A stretch of DNA of 64,000 nucleotides. Origin: Leptodactylus fallax. Lineage: Eukaryota > Chordata > Amphibia > Anura > Leptodactylidae. The position numbers and the translations under genes were made by a program. How positions within the stretch are numbered: position 1 is the stretch's first letter; every line of letters begins with the position of its first letter. Below are positions 32,743 through 42,561 of this stretch, one piece after another. The notes beneath the pieces are model-generated. The model was not told the origin of the DNA. It ran no database searches and worked only from the letters and a program-made list of their open reading frames with translations. The DNA lies in assembly GCA_947044405.1 (NCBI GenBank), contig CAMRHE010000330.1:1798001-1862000 (forward strand), read 5' to 3'.

Positions 32743-33120
32743 GTTGCATGAGATTATGCAGCTGCAGGAGTGGGGATCTGGCTGTCAGTAAGGCTAAGGC
32801 TCCACATAGCGGGCCGCAGGAAAAAGGGGGAAAAACTGTGGCGGCAACGCAACATCAGGTTTCCTCTGCGGACTTTCTTCTTCCATTATACCTATAGGGA
32901 AACCGCCATCCTTTCCATAGTTATAATTGACATGCAGCGATTTCTAAAACCGTGACGGTTTTGAAAATGTTAGTGTGTCCGCAGTGCGTATTTATACAGT
33001 GACTGCAAACTGCAGCGTTTACGCCATGTGGGGCCCCAGCCAGACATCTCAAACAGACTGTAGAGACAATTTATTTGCTTCCCTGCCTTCCCAATCACTG
33101 TTAATACAGTGCTCAATGGG
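32743..33120 (+). repeat. Dispersed repeat interrupted by a GGCTAAGGC MITE
   Basis: Outer parts match the repeat at 122-290. Between them, about 32,792-33,045, lies a MITE beginning GGCTAAGGCTCCACATAGC and ending GCCATGTGGGGCCCCAGCC, with the TTCCATTATACCTATAGGG and TAATTGACATGCAGCGATTT segments of the 6.7-kb copy. This looks like insertion of one repeat into another. Confidence 0.45.
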
Positions 33121-33493
33121 GGGTATTTATTATCTGCCCCTTTTTTGGCCATATGATCTGCCACTTTTTTGGTCTAAAAGGCACAAAAAAGGAGCAATTG
33201 TTTCTTTTTAATGCTTTCTAATCTGATGAGCTCTTTTACCCTGCACATGCACTGAAGTGTACTTGCACCTTTTTTTGCCCCTTTTTAAAAAGGCGCAAGT
33301 CATAAATACAGCATGAAAAGGATTTCCATCTGGGTCACGCCACCTTTTCTCGCCAAATCGGCAAGGGCAGCATAACATCTGGAAAAAAAGGCGCAAATTT
33401 TTCATAAATGAAGCACAGGACAGAAAGGTACAATTTGCGCAAAAAAAAAAAAAAAAGGCGCAAGTAGCTTAATAAATGTGCCCCAATGAGCAT
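33110..33493. mobile_element. MITE with TGCTCAATGGGG ends
   Basis: The left end TGCTCAATGGGGGGTATTTA and right end (reverse complement TGCTCATTGGGGCACATTTA) are imperfect TIRs. The interior has several GGCGCAAGT/ACTTGCACC-type inverted words and CCTTTTTTGGCC repeats. Non-coding. Confidence 0.5.
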
Positions 33494-33950
33494 TATGTAT
33501 ATAGCTCCCTGCCCCATGAATATGTTATCTTCAATTTACCAGAGAACTTCAAGAGCTGCTGGGTCCTAAAGGATAAGCTTTGCACTGGTTAGTAGGAGGC
33601 TGTAATATATCAGCCCCAGTTACAGGGGAAGTTATAAAAAAAAAAAAAGACTTGCATATCATAGGCCACTCTTATTAAAGGGCCTGACTGGTGCAGGGAC
33701 CAAGAGGCTTTGAAAGAATCTGCAGCCTCTTCATAAATCAGTCAGATCTCCCTGTACCAGAATGGAAATTTATGGCAGTCAGGAACTAGAATGAGTTATA
33801 AATAATCTGTCGGGCTGAGGTGTCTCAACCTCAATGCCTACCCCGCTCCGTGCCAAGCAAGGCGTGGAGTAGGGCTTGTGATGTACATTTGATGCAAGAA
33901 ATGGCCTTTTGCCAAATGTGCACCACAATATCATCCCTCGACACCAGTGG
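33494..33950. other. No confident feature
   Basis: Contains a CCTGACTGGTGCAGGGACC...GGTTCTGGTA-like old repeat phrase near 33,680-33,770 and poly-A. Boundaries are not visible. Confidence 0.3.
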
Positions 33951-33954
33951 AAGA

Positions 33955-34170
33955 GTGAAGAAATCAGGCGATACCTTTTAGAGGCTAACTGAGTATATTT
34001 GATAGTAAGCTTTCGAGAGTACTAGCTCTCTTCTTCAGACATTGTCATTGACTATCATTGTCATTGACTATCAAATATACTCAGTTAGCCTCTAAAAGGT
34101 ATCGCCTGATTTCTTCACTCTTCCACTACTTTCTATGGCTAACACGGTACAACATTATACTACTACCCTC
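33955..34170 (-). mobile_element. Penelope-like inverted repeat with hammerhead-like hairpin
   Basis: AAGAAATCAGGCGATACCTT...ATATTTGATAG (33,958-34,005) is mirrored by CTATCAAATAT...AAGAAATC's complement (about 34,068-34,117), an inverted pair of about 48 bp. Between them, on the minus strand from 34038, lies CTGAAGA, one extra A, GAGAG, a six-base loop, CTCTC, GAAA. This is a hammerhead-like core with a 5-bp stem II. The text GGCTAACACGGTACAAC follows. Inverted pseudo-LTR pieces with such motifs fit a Penelope-like element; no coding part survives. Confidence 0.45.
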
Positions 34171-34235
34171 TACACCAGAAAATTTGTCTTTTATCATTCA
34201 AAATTAGTAAAGCATAGATAAAAAAAAGCTATATA

Positions 34236-34490
34236 AGGGTGGAGCCTCACATAGCACAGACATCGCAATTTGTCCGATCCAGAAACGCCACGGTAAATAC
34301 CATGGTGTTTTACAGTACCTGCAAAGTGGATGGGATTCTGACTAATTGTATCCACACATTGCAGAAAAAAATCTGCAGCGGTTATACTTCTCCCGTCTGA
34401 TAAATCCATTCCTGGCTTTAGCTAAAAATAAACCACAGCAAAATATGCAACAAACTAAGCAGCTTTTTGCAACATGTGGAATCAGCCTTA
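34236..34490. repeat. MITE fragment (GGCTAAGGC family)
   Basis: TACCTGCAAAGTGGATGGGA, ATTGCAGAAAAAAATCTGC and AGCCTCACATAGCAC match internal words of the 25.1-kb and 23.3-kb copies. Partial. Confidence 0.4.
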
Positions 34491-34492
34491 GG

Positions 34493-34718
34493 CTAAGGCC
34501 CTGTATTGCAGAAACGCAGCGTTTTTATTTTTTTGTTGCAGATTTTGCTGCGTTTTTTTAAATTAAAATCAGGAGGAGTGGCTTGAAAAGGAATGGAAAA
34601 CATAAAGGAAGCTCTTACATGTCTCCCTTCTGTTAAATCCACTCTTGACTTTGAGTAAAAAACCCAAAAACAAAAACGCTGAGTTTCCACAAAGTGGGTC
34701 CTCAGCCTTACTTGAGTT
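34493..34718. mobile_element. MITE (GGCTAAGGCCC / GGGTCCTCAGCC ends)
   Basis: GGCTAAGGCCCTGTATTGCAG at the left is mirrored by GTTTCCACAAAGTGGGTCCTCAGCC at the right. Internal AAACGCAGCGTTTTT and AAAACGCTGAGTTT are mirrored. Same family as 57.9 and 58.3 kb. Confidence 0.5.
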
Positions 34719-34719
34719 T

Positions 34720-36055
34720 TCTCCATGGCTTTTGTTTAGAGTTATCAGATTCAAGTTGAAGATGGCTATATCTGTATCTGGTGGATCCCACCACGTCCCT
34801 TTTGAAACGTGGCCAGGACAGAGTAAAATGCCAATTGCAGCAATTTTTGTCACAAATAGCACTTAAAAACTCTCAAACCCAAGTTTTACAACTTCTTATG
34901 CCACAACCACAGCATAAACAATGCAAATGTGATTTGTCTAAGTTTTATATTCCAGCCTATATATATCAAAAATCATTAACTGAGGTACAGCATAGCACAT
35001 ATAACATTGCAATAAAGGACAGCAGTAACATAAAAAGCTGTCAAATAAATGAAGGTCTGCTTGAACAATTCCATCCTAATTTAGCAATAGTATTTTTGCC
35101 TATAAAATGTTGCAGAGCATTATGCCAGAAGTGTATATTTGCCCTATTTTCAGCCTTGCCAAACTACATAATGTGCCATTATCCGGACCATTTCTACTCC
35201 ACAATATTATATACAGAATTATTCCAAATATTATATCACCTGTGTATAAAAACTCACATTTTAAGAAGGAAAAGTCCCACACTCTTGTATGAAAACCTCA
35301 CACTTATTAACTATAAATATATACACTTTACAATACATTGTTACATTTTGCCTACTGCATACCGGATCACTACATGTCAATGTACATCGTCATGCCAACC
35401 CATAATTATTTTTGTATTTATAAAGCAGACTTTTTCAGGTCTACGTGCATAAATCAATGTAGAATTTAATTATAGTATTCTCTTCTTAACAAAGAACAGA
35501 CATGACTCTTGTATGAATGTAGACAGAGAAAACAATAAATGTTGCAATGGGGGTATATAATTATTTATCAGCAATTGTTTAAAGAAGTTTTGTGAAAAAC
35601 GAAAACACAAGGAAAGAAAACTATAATAGGTTTATGTGTAAATAATTGTTACATGGTTGCGCCCCCAATGCAAGTACGAATGATGTAGCCTGACAGTCAA
35701 GTTTTAGCACTAAACAATGGCCCCTGCATAGTTTCAGCATGAAAAGCTGAAGAGTTCCTTAAATGGTTAAATGGTTTGATGTTACAGTCAGACAAAAATA
35801 GGAAACTTAGATATATACCTTATGACAGAAAAAGAATCTGTCTTGGGAGACAAGAGAGATTGTCTGCACATAAAGATAACAATGTACATGGTGCCTATAG
35901 AAGTCTATGGAGTGAGAAGAGTAGATGAGGAGCTGAATGAGATAGAAGAAGACACACACAGAGACATGCTGCTGATATTAATAAGTTTCCTATCTAGACC
36001 CAGGGTTTTATTCAAACTAGTATAGTTCAGTAATGCAATATGTCTTCCATACTGC
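34720..36055. other. No convincing feature
   Basis: A plus-strand frame is open for 223 codons (34,781-35,452) but starts on GTG, is rich in I, L, Y, C and K as AT-rich DNA would give, and has no domain. I do not call a gene. No repeat ends were recognised. Confidence 0.4.
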
Positions 36056-36059
36056 TTCT

Positions 36060-36097
36060 GAGTGAGTTAGTGAGTGAGTGAGTGAGTGAGTGAGTGA
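36060..36097. repeat. (GAGT)n microsatellite
   Basis: About eight uninterrupted AGTG/GAGT units after a slightly imperfect start. Confidence 0.9.
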
Positions 36098-36389
36098 ATA
36101 GGGAGCAGTTCCTGTTTTCTCCGTGTGCTAACTATGGGAGTCATTGTAGCACTTAGCATACACCCGTTAGGTCAGATAATTTATAAAATTAATGTTGGCC
36201 GGTACACCTTAAAGAATAGTTTCCATGTAAAGTCGTAACATTAAGTCAGATTTTTATGGGTTTACAAGAATAAACAACATGATACAGTCAGTAATGCTCA
36301 GCCCAATACCACAAAAAGAAGGCACAAAGGGCACAGATGGTCCCAGGGTCGGACTGGCCCACCGGGGAACCGGTGAATCCCCCGGTGGG

Positions 36390-36535
36390 CCCCGAGCCCC
36401 GACTATTAGTCCACATTTTACCAATGTAAATGCATTGGTCAGGGGCCCGATCTGGATGGACAGGGGCCTGATTAGGCCCCTGACCAATGCATTTACATTG
36501 ACAAAATGTGGATTAGTAATGGGGCTGGACTTTAC
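36390..36535. repeat. Inverted repeat in the hAT 5' end
   Basis: TAGTCCACATTTTACCAATG...GCATTGGTCAGGGGCC is mirrored by GGCCCCTGACCAATGC...CATTGACAAAATGTGG, giving arms of about 50 bp around a short GATCTGGATGGACAG loop. Together with the hairpin at the terminus it may be a transposase-binding region, but it could also be a separate fold-back insertion. Confidence 0.6.
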
Positions 36536-36599
36536 TACCATAAAGATGGCCACTGCTGGCGGAGCGCAGCGGCGGGAGACTGTCCCTACCTTGTCATGG

Positions 36600-36750
36600 C
36601 CCCGCCTTCTGAAGCCTGCATCCTGATTGACAGCTGCTGGAGCCAATCAAATTGCAGCACATTGCTGCAAGCGTCAATGACGTCATGACGCTGTGCGCGG
36701 CGGCGGGATTCAGTAGAGGAGCCCAGAACAACAGTGTGAAGGTAAGTACT
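36600..36750 (+). promoter_or_regulatory. Putative hAT promoter and first-exon splice donor
   Basis: A CpG-rich stretch has a CCAAT box (36643-36647, GCCAATCAAA) and a consensus CRE TGACGTCA (36678-36685). It is followed by GC-rich leader and a strong 5' splice site, AAG|GTAAGT, at 36741/36742. The order of CCAAT, CRE, GC-rich leader and donor fits a TATA-less vertebrate-type promoter with a non-coding first exon. Because it lies just inside the left end of the hAT element, it probably drove its transposase. Transcription is not shown. Confidence 0.5.
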
Positions 36751-36825
36751 ATTTACCACACACACAAAACAACTTTCCCCCCTATTTTGCTCCCAAATCT
36801 TTCAGCTTCACTGACCCCTCTGAGA

Positions 36826-36890
36826 ACTACAACCCCCAGCAGGTCCAGATGCTCTGGATCTGTTGAGAGTTGTAGTCCCCCCCAAAAAAA
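36826..36890. repeat. Short palindrome ACTACAACCCCCAGC
   Basis: AACTACAACCCCCAGCAGGTC is mirrored by ATCTGTTGAGAGTTGTAGTC, with a CCAGATGCTCTGG core. This fold-back sequence recalls a common vertebrate MITE end. Confidence 0.45.
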
Positions 36891-36954
36891 CCGAATATCC
36901 CACTGTATTGTTATCCTGGTGCCTGCTCTAGGGCTCCAGCATGACAATACCTAA

Positions 36955-37150
36955 GTTGCAGAAACCACTGAGGACTTTTCTGTCCGTCACTTTCAGTTTG
37001 AAAATGTCGAACACCGGCGGACCTCATTATAATGGGGTCTGCCAGTGTCTGTGTGTAACCGCCATGTTAACAGTCCGCCTCTCAGTCATTCGGGTCCCAT
37101 GGCGGACCTGTATGACAGAGAGCTTGCTGCGGATTTGAACCTAGCATAAG
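36955..37150. repeat. MITE fragment in the hAT interior
   Basis: GAACACCGGCGGACCTCATTATAATGGGGTCTGCC and GGGTCCCATGGCGGACC (pieces of 20 bases or fewer quoted separately elsewhere) form mirrored words like those of the 31.4-kb MITE, ending TTTGAACCTAGCATAAGGC. Ends are unclear. Confidence 0.35.
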
Positions 37151-37654
37151 GCTGTGGCTACACTACAACTTCCATCATGAAACCAAAGATCGCCGTGTTG
37201 CCTTGGGACTCTTTCACACATTAGTGAATGGAGTCGCGTTGGGACCCTCAGGTTGCAATGCGACTCCATTCACTAACATGAGTGAAGGGGTTACAAGGTG
37301 ACACGATGATCCACATGACGGGAGTCACAGCTTATTCATCAAAAACAATGTTTTCCACCTGCTGGAGTTTTGCACCTAATTTATAATGAGGTGCGCACAT
37401 AAATTAGTCGCGTCTTCCGGAGTCCGTGCACCTAAACAGAACTCCACACCAGCTCCTTGCTGATGTAGATCTCTGGCCTCATTAACACTAGAAAACTGAA
37501 GTAAATGATGATAAAATGACAGGGCCAGAAAAGTGGTGAAAAAGTCTCAATTTTTTTTGCAAAAATTTTCACTTGCGCAAAATAATTGTTACTTTTTTAA
37601 TGGCTTGTACATCACTTTTTTTTTTAGCACACAAGCTGTGTTAAATCAGCCCCA

Positions 37655-37835
37655 TTTATTTATTTATTTATTATGCTTACTTATATAGCGCCATCATATT
37701 CCGCAGCGCTTTACAGACATTGACAGTCATATGTAGATTGTGAGCCCTATATGGGACAGTGACTGTCAATGTCTGTAAAGCGCTGCGGAATATGATGGCG
37801 CTATATAAGTAAGAAAAATAAATAAATAGTATTTA
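37655..37835. repeat. Inverted pair of LINE/SINE 3' tails (GCGCTATATAA)
   Basis: CTTACTTATATAGCGCCATC...CGCTTTACAGACATTGACAG is mirrored by CTGTCAATGTCTGTAAAGCG...GATGGCGCTATATAAGTAAG. The loop contains TAGATTGTGAGCCCTATATG. Words of this kind end the LINE at 48.3 kb (minus strand). I read it as two tails head to head, the plus-oriented one with the GATTGTGAGC lead. (TTTA)n-type runs flank both sides. Confidence 0.6.
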
Positions 37836-38009
37836 CACTGTACAAATAGGATGCATAATGTTAAAAAAAAAAAAGTCATGTATCCTATTCATACAGTGTA
37901 TATACTATGGGGCTGATTTAACACGGCTTATCTATTTATATGGCAGATATAACCTTTTTAACCAACCCCCAATACAATATAATTTTGTCAATATGTTGTT
38001 AATTTTTAT

Positions 38010-38300
38010 TTTTTTTTTTTTATGCCAGGGGAGGTGAAAAAAAACAAAAAAAAATACCCTACTCATCTGTCCCCGATGCTGCAATGTCCTCCCAGTGCAG
38101 TCCGATCCTGCTACTTGGCTGCCTTCTGGCTGTGACGTCCCAGCTCCCTTCCGCAGAAGCCAACGATTGGCCTCGGCGGTCACGTGACTACTTAGGTCAA
38201 TCAGCGGCCTACAGAAGGGACCCAGGGACGTCACAGATAGTGACGTCCCTTCGCCGTGGCTGCGGATGGGCCTTAGCAGTCATGTGTGGTGGGGACAGCT
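38010..38300. repeat. Fold-back MITE copy (19.8-kb family)
   Basis: Poly-T/A, CTCATCTGTCCCCGATGC, CAGTCCGATCCTGCTACTTG and GGCCTCGGCGGTCACGTGAC follow the order seen at 41,464-41,775. The right arm GACGTCCC...GGGCCTTAGCAGTCATGTG is degenerate. Confidence 0.4.
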
Positions 38301-38459
38301 GGATTGGAATAGCATGGCTCTCAGTAATGTTACCATACCAGGAGCTACGCTGCTCACTAGTCGTATAAAGTGTAGTGGTGGCTTTAGGTACTGCAGCACT
38401 GTTCCATTGAAGTCTATGAGGCAGCACTACAGTACCAAAAGCTGCAGCTGTACTTTGTA

Positions 38460-40026
38460 CAGTCATGGCCAAAAGTTTTGAGAATGATACAAATATTAAT
38501 TTTTACAAAGTCTACTGCTTCAGTTTTTCTAATGGCAATTTGCATATACTCCAGAATGTTATAAAGAGTGATCAGCTTAACAGCAATTACTTGCAAAGTC
38601 AATATTTGCCTAGAAAATGAACTTTATCCCCCAAAACACATTTCAACATCATTGCAGCCCTGCCTTAAAAGGACCACCTAACATCGTTTCAGTGATTGCT
38701 CCATTAACACAGGTGTGGGTGTTGATGAGGACAGGGCTGGAGATCAATCTGTCATGATTAAGTAAGAATGACACCACTGGACACTTTAAAAGGAGGCTGG
38801 TGCTTGCCATCATTGTTTCTCTTCTGTTAACCATGGTTATCTCTAAAGAAACACGTGCAGTCATCATTGCACTGCACAAAACTGGCCTAACTGGGAAGAG
38901 TATTGCAGCTAGAAAGATTGCACCTCAGTCAACAATCTATCGCATCATCAAGAACTTCAAGGAGAGAGGTTCCATTGGTGCCAAAAAGGCTCCAGGGCGC
39001 CCAAGAAAGACCAGCAAGCGGCAGGACCGTCTCTTAAAAGTGTTTCAGCTGCGGGATCGGGCTACCAGCAGTGCAGAGCTTGCTGAGGAATGGCAGCAGG
39101 CAGGTGTGAGTGCATCTGCACGCACTGTGAGGCGGAGACTCTTGGAGCAAGGCCTGGTCTCAAGGAGGGCAGCAAAGAAGCCACTTCTCTCCAGAAAAAA
39201 CATCAGGGACAGACTGATATTCTGCAAAAGGTACAGGGAGTGGACTGCTGAGGACTGGGGTAAAGTCATTTTCTCTGATGAATCCCCTTTTCGATTGTTT
39301 GGAACATCTGGAAAACAGCTTATTCGGAGAAGAAGAGGTGAGCGCTACCACCAGTCTTGTCTCATGCCAACTGTAAAGCATCCTGAAACCATTCATGTGT
39401 GGGGTTGCTTCTCAGCCAAGGGAATCGGCTCTCTCATAGTCTTGCCTAAAAACACAGCCATGAATAAAGAATGGTACCAGAATGTCCTGCAAGAGCAACT
39501 TCTCCCAACCGTCCAAGAGCAGTTTGGCGCTCAACAATGCCTTTTCCAGCATGATGGAGCACCTTGCCATAAAGCAAAGGTGATAACTAAATGGCTCAGG
39601 GAACAAAACATAGAGATTTTGGGTCCATGGCCTGGAAACTCCCCAGATCTTAATCCCATTGAGAACTTGTGGTCAATCATCAAGAGACGGGTGGACAAAC
39701 AAAAACCAACAAATTCAGACAAAATTAAAGCATTGATTCTGCAAGAATGGACTGCTATCAGTCAGGATTTGGTTCAGAAGTTGATTGAGAGCATGCCAGG
39801 GAGAATTGCAGAGGTCGTGAAGAAGAAGGGTCAACACTGCAAATATTGACTTGCTGCATTAACTCATTCTAACTGTCAATATAAGCTTCTGTTACTCATA
39901 ATATGAATGCAATTATATTTCTGTATGTGATAAAAACATCTGACAAACACACATAAAAACCAGAGGGCAGCAGATCATGTGAAAATAGAATATTTGTGTC
40001 ATTCTCAAAACTTTTGGCCATGACTG
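38460..40026 (+). mobile_element. Tc1/mariner-type element (DD35E), apparently intact
   Basis: TA duplications lie at 38458-38459 and 40027-40028. Both ends begin CAGTCATGGCCAAAAGTTTT and continue GAGAATGAYACAAATATT before diverging. The 1,567-bp element encodes a full-length transposase (38833-39849) with no internal stop. It sits inside the larger hAT element. Open coding frame, TA sites and well-matched outer ends suggest it could still be mobile or was so recently. Confidence 0.95.
38833..39849 (+). CDS. Tc1-type transposase, DD35E, full length
   Basis: The frame is open from a GTG at 38800. The first ATG, at 38833 in a favourable ACCATGG context, is the likely start and gives 338 residues, the usual Tc1 length. 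An N-terminal helix-turn-helix region (about 1-50) is followed by the GRPRK minor-groove/linker motif (55-59), a second DNA-binding segment (60-110) and the catalytic core. Catalytic residues are D149 (FSDESPF), D241 (FQHDGAPCH) and E277 (NPIENLW). There are 35 residues between the second D and the E, against 34 in most Tc1 transposases. The enzyme would cut and paste its own element at TA sites in the nucleus. DD35E members have been described as a separate vertebrate family (Traveler); membership here is inference from spacing only. Confidence 0.93.
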   Translation: MVISKETRAVIIALHKTGLTGKSIAARKIAPQSTIYRIIKNFKERGSIGAKKAPGRPRKTSKRQDRLLKVFQLRDRATSSAELAEEWQQAGVSASARTVRRRLLEQGLVSRRAAKKPLLSRKNIRDRLIFCKRYREWTAEDWGKVIFSDESPFRLFGTSGKQLIRRRRGERYHQSCLMPTVKHPETIHVWGCFSAKGIGSLIVLPKNTAMNKEWYQNVLQEQLLPTVQEQFGAQQCLFQHDGAPCHKAKVITKWLREQNIEILGPWPGNSPDLNPIENLWSIIKRRVDKQKPTNSDKIKALILQEWTAISQDLVQKLIESMPGRIAEVVKKKGQHCKY

Positions 40027-40134
40027 TACAGTGAGTGAGCAGTGTGGCTCCTGGTATGTAATCAGTACTGGGAGTCACGCTGTCCTGGTGCAGCTGATCT
40101 GCAGGGATCCAGGATGTCAGACTTCCACAGATCT

Positions 40135-40398
40135 AAGGGCTCATTCACACAACAGGATTCCAAGGCTGTGTGCTGGCTGTTGTATTAGCAGCACACGGTC
40201 CGATAGATTTTAGTGGATCTATTCGCACGACCATTGTTTTAACTGTCTGTGTGAATGATCCAAGAAAGAAATAGAACCGGCTATTTTTGGTGATTTTATG
40301 GATCCCTCAATAGACTCATGTCAATGAGGGATCCTTGAAAACAGATTATCCTCAGCTGTACACTGTGCTGGGCACTGTCGTGTGAATGTAGCCTAGAA
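40135..40398. mobile_element. MITE with TTCACACRAC-type ends
   Basis: GGGCTCATTCACACAACAGG at the left is mirrored by CACTGTCGTGTGAATGTAGCC at the right. Internal CAATGAGGGATCC and GGATCCCTCAATAG words are mirrored. Non-coding. Confidence 0.5.
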
Positions 40399-40431
40399 TA
40401 TTAGAAGGTGGATAACCTTTTTAAAGGGGTT

Positions 40432-40773
40432 ATGCCATGAAGAATAGTTATCTGTTATCCATAGGATCGAGCCCTCAGAATCGGGGTGTTTTTCTTCTAA
40501 CTGAATCCAGGCTGAATATAGCTGTGCCCAGCTGGACGGGAGGCGACCGTGCTCCCATTAACTTGAATGGAAGTGCCTGAGATTGTAAAGTACATGACTT
40601 CGGCTATCTCAGTTACTCCCATTAAAGTAAAAGAGGGCATGGGTGCTTCCTACCCAGCAGGGCATGGCTACATTCAACCTGGATTCAGTCAGACTAAATT
40701 CACTGTGGTGAGAAAAACAACCCCATTCTCAGGACCGGGAACCGGGATTCATTATCGTCTGTCCTATGGATAA
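40432..40773. mobile_element. TTAA-type fold-back MITE
   Basis: The left end is TTAA plus AGGGGTTATGCC. Inside, TTATCCATAGGAT is mirrored by ATCCTATGGATAA's equivalent near 40,765, and GAATCCAGGCTGAATATAGC by CTACATTCAACCTGGATTC. The right terminus has lost its AACCCCT motif. Confidence 0.5.
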
Positions 40774-40899
40774 AGTAGTAGTAGTTCGGTGACTCTGGCC
40801 TCTTAATCCTGGAGCATGTAAGGAATTCAGGTGCAGGAAGTGTAGGTCAGTGGGACTTGTGTCACCACATTTCAAGAGCCATAGTCGGGACACTTCTCT

Positions 40900-41135
40900 G
40901 TCCTTAAGGCCGGGGCCCCACGTGGTGTAAACGCCGCGGTTCACCTGCGGCGTAAACGCCGTGGAAAAAAAGCGGCGTTTGGATGGGATTCTAGTAATTC
41001 CTATCCCCACTTTGTGTTAATATACGTATTGCAGACATGCAGCGATTTCCAAAACCGTTGTGGCTTTGGAAATCGCTGCATGTTAATTATACCTACGGAA
41101 ATGCTGGCGGTTTCCCTATAGATATAATGGAAGCA
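40900..41135. repeat. MITE fragment (GGCTAAGGC family)
   Basis: GGGGCCCCACGTGGTGTAAAC, GCAGCGATTTCCAAAACCGT with its mirrored copy, and TTTCCCTATAGATATAATGG are shared with the 6.7-kb element. Right end truncated. Confidence 0.5.
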
Positions 41136-41463
41136 TCTATTCTGGACTAGCTGTGTGATTGTTGTTACTCCTATCAATGTGACCAGGAGTAACACAATCA
41201 CATTGGGGTCGGGAGAAGCAGGAGCTGACAAGCTATTCATATGAATTGACAGGTGTGTCATGCATTCACAGCAGGCACTGCCCGGTAATTCATTTGCATT
41301 TACAAGCAGCTTCTGCAAGGGGGAGTGGGTAATGCAGGCGCAAAATATCACTCCTGCATCGCTCCACATCTGTAGCAATATAAGTGTTAAAAATGGATCG
41401 CACAAGAATGATGTTTTTTTTTTTACAGATAGTACATGGACATAAAAATTGTTAGTGTTAAAG

Positions 41464-41790
41464 GGGTTGTCTAGAATAACCTGTTTTTGGCAAGGAGGCT
41501 GGGGAAGGTGAAAAAAAAAAACAATATACTCTCACCTGTCCCCGGTGCTCCGGGGTCTCCCACCGCAGTCCGGTCCTGCTGCTCCCAGGTGACGTCCAGG
41601 TTACTTTACTTAGGCCTCTGATTGGCCTCAGGGGTCACATGAGGCGAGGACTTCCTCCTAAACAAGACCCGGGAGGAGCAGGACCAGACCGTGGTGGGAG
41701 ACACCGGAGCATTGGGGACAGGTTAGTATGGGGTTTTTTTCTTCACTTTCCCGGCCTCCTTGCCAAAAATGGCTTCCAAGAGAACTACTA
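41464..41790. mobile_element. Fold-back MITE, TTAA-type left end
   Basis: TTAAAGGGGTTGTC, TTTTTGGCAAGGAGGC and CACCTGTCCCCGGTGCTCCG at the left are mirrored by CGGAGCATTGGGGACAGG and GGCCTCCTTGCCAAAAATGG at the right. The best preserved of the three related copies. Confidence 0.6.
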
Positions 41791-41887
41791 AGAGAAAAAA
41801 CCATTCCCTTCTGCAATAGGGAATGTTGATAGTGATGGTGAGGATGACATGAATGATGGAAAACATGTAGCTTGTGAAAACTGCCTG

Positions 41888-42309
41888 AGGGTGGGTTCAC
41901 ACCTGCGCTTCAGTCCGTCCGTTGCCAATCCGAGAGAAAATCTCGGCGAACGGGATTGGCATCGGATACAGACAGGTCAGCGACGCATTGGTTAAAAAAC
42001 CCATTCATTTGAATGACTTTTTAAAGCAATGCGCGGGTGTCCGATTGCACCCTCTGCGCTGCGAATCCTTTTTTTTTCGTTGGAAACAAAGTCGGACATG
42101 CAGGACTTCGTGTCCGAGGAAAAAAAAACTGCTTCGCAGCGCAGAGGGTGCAATCGGACACCCGCGCATTGCTTTAAAAACTCATTCAAATGAATGGGTT
42201 TTTAACCAATGCGTCGCTGACTTGTCTGTATCCGATGCCAATCCCGTTCGCCGAGATTTTCACTTGGATTGGCAACGGACGGACTGTAGCGCAGGTGTGA
42301 ACCCACCCT
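41888..42309. mobile_element. 422-bp near-perfect fold-back element
   Basis: The left arm from AGGGTGGGTTCACACCTGCG is mirrored almost base for base by the right arm ending CGCAGGTGTGAACCCACCCT. Arms are about 190-200 bp, and a smaller hairpin (GTCGGACATGC...CGTGTCCGA) occupies the centre. High arm identity suggests a fairly recent insertion or arm homogenisation. Open frames on both strands are consequences of the palindrome. No clear target duplication was found. Confidence 0.8.
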
Positions 42310-42342
42310 GACCTGCTGCTATAGACTTTTATATGATCACAA

Positions 42343-42561
42343 CTTGCATTCTGCTGCATATACAAATCTTTTTGTGGTATATAAAGCGCTCCTTACTCTG
42401 GCCTGCACCTTTCCTGTGAAAGAATGTTTAAAAAAAAAAAATTGTAAAAAATCGGTTGAGGTCATTGATTGGACAAGAACTGTTAGAATCTCTCATTTTA
42501 ATGATGACATTATTGATCGATTTGCAAACTCATCTTCTGTTCTTCAGAAACTGCTGCTGTA
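42343..42561 (+). pseudogene. hAT transposase C-terminal relic
   Basis: The frame reads AAYTNLFVVYKALLTLACTF and then, one base shifted, CER-F-KK, matching the order of the hAT C-terminal dimerisation domain (...LLTLPVT..S.CERSFSKLK). The end FNDDIIDRFANSSSVLQKLL resembles the C-terminus of ZMYM-like hAT transposases and is followed by TAA. A run of A bases (about 42,428-42,441) probably caused the frame damage. It is the only recognisable coding remnant of the 36,344-43,004 element. Confidence 0.6.

Noticed and set aside
34781..35452. 223-codon open frame on the plus strand
   Set aside because: It begins with GTG, has AT-driven composition, no domain and no splice or promoter context. Probably chance.
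36254..36646. Overlapping frames of 130 (minus) and 115 (plus) codons
   Set aside because: They arise from the inverted repeat and GC-rich end of the hAT element; no domain on either strand.
41922..42311. 129-codon frame
   Set aside because: It spans a palindrome; similar text appears on the other strand for that reason.
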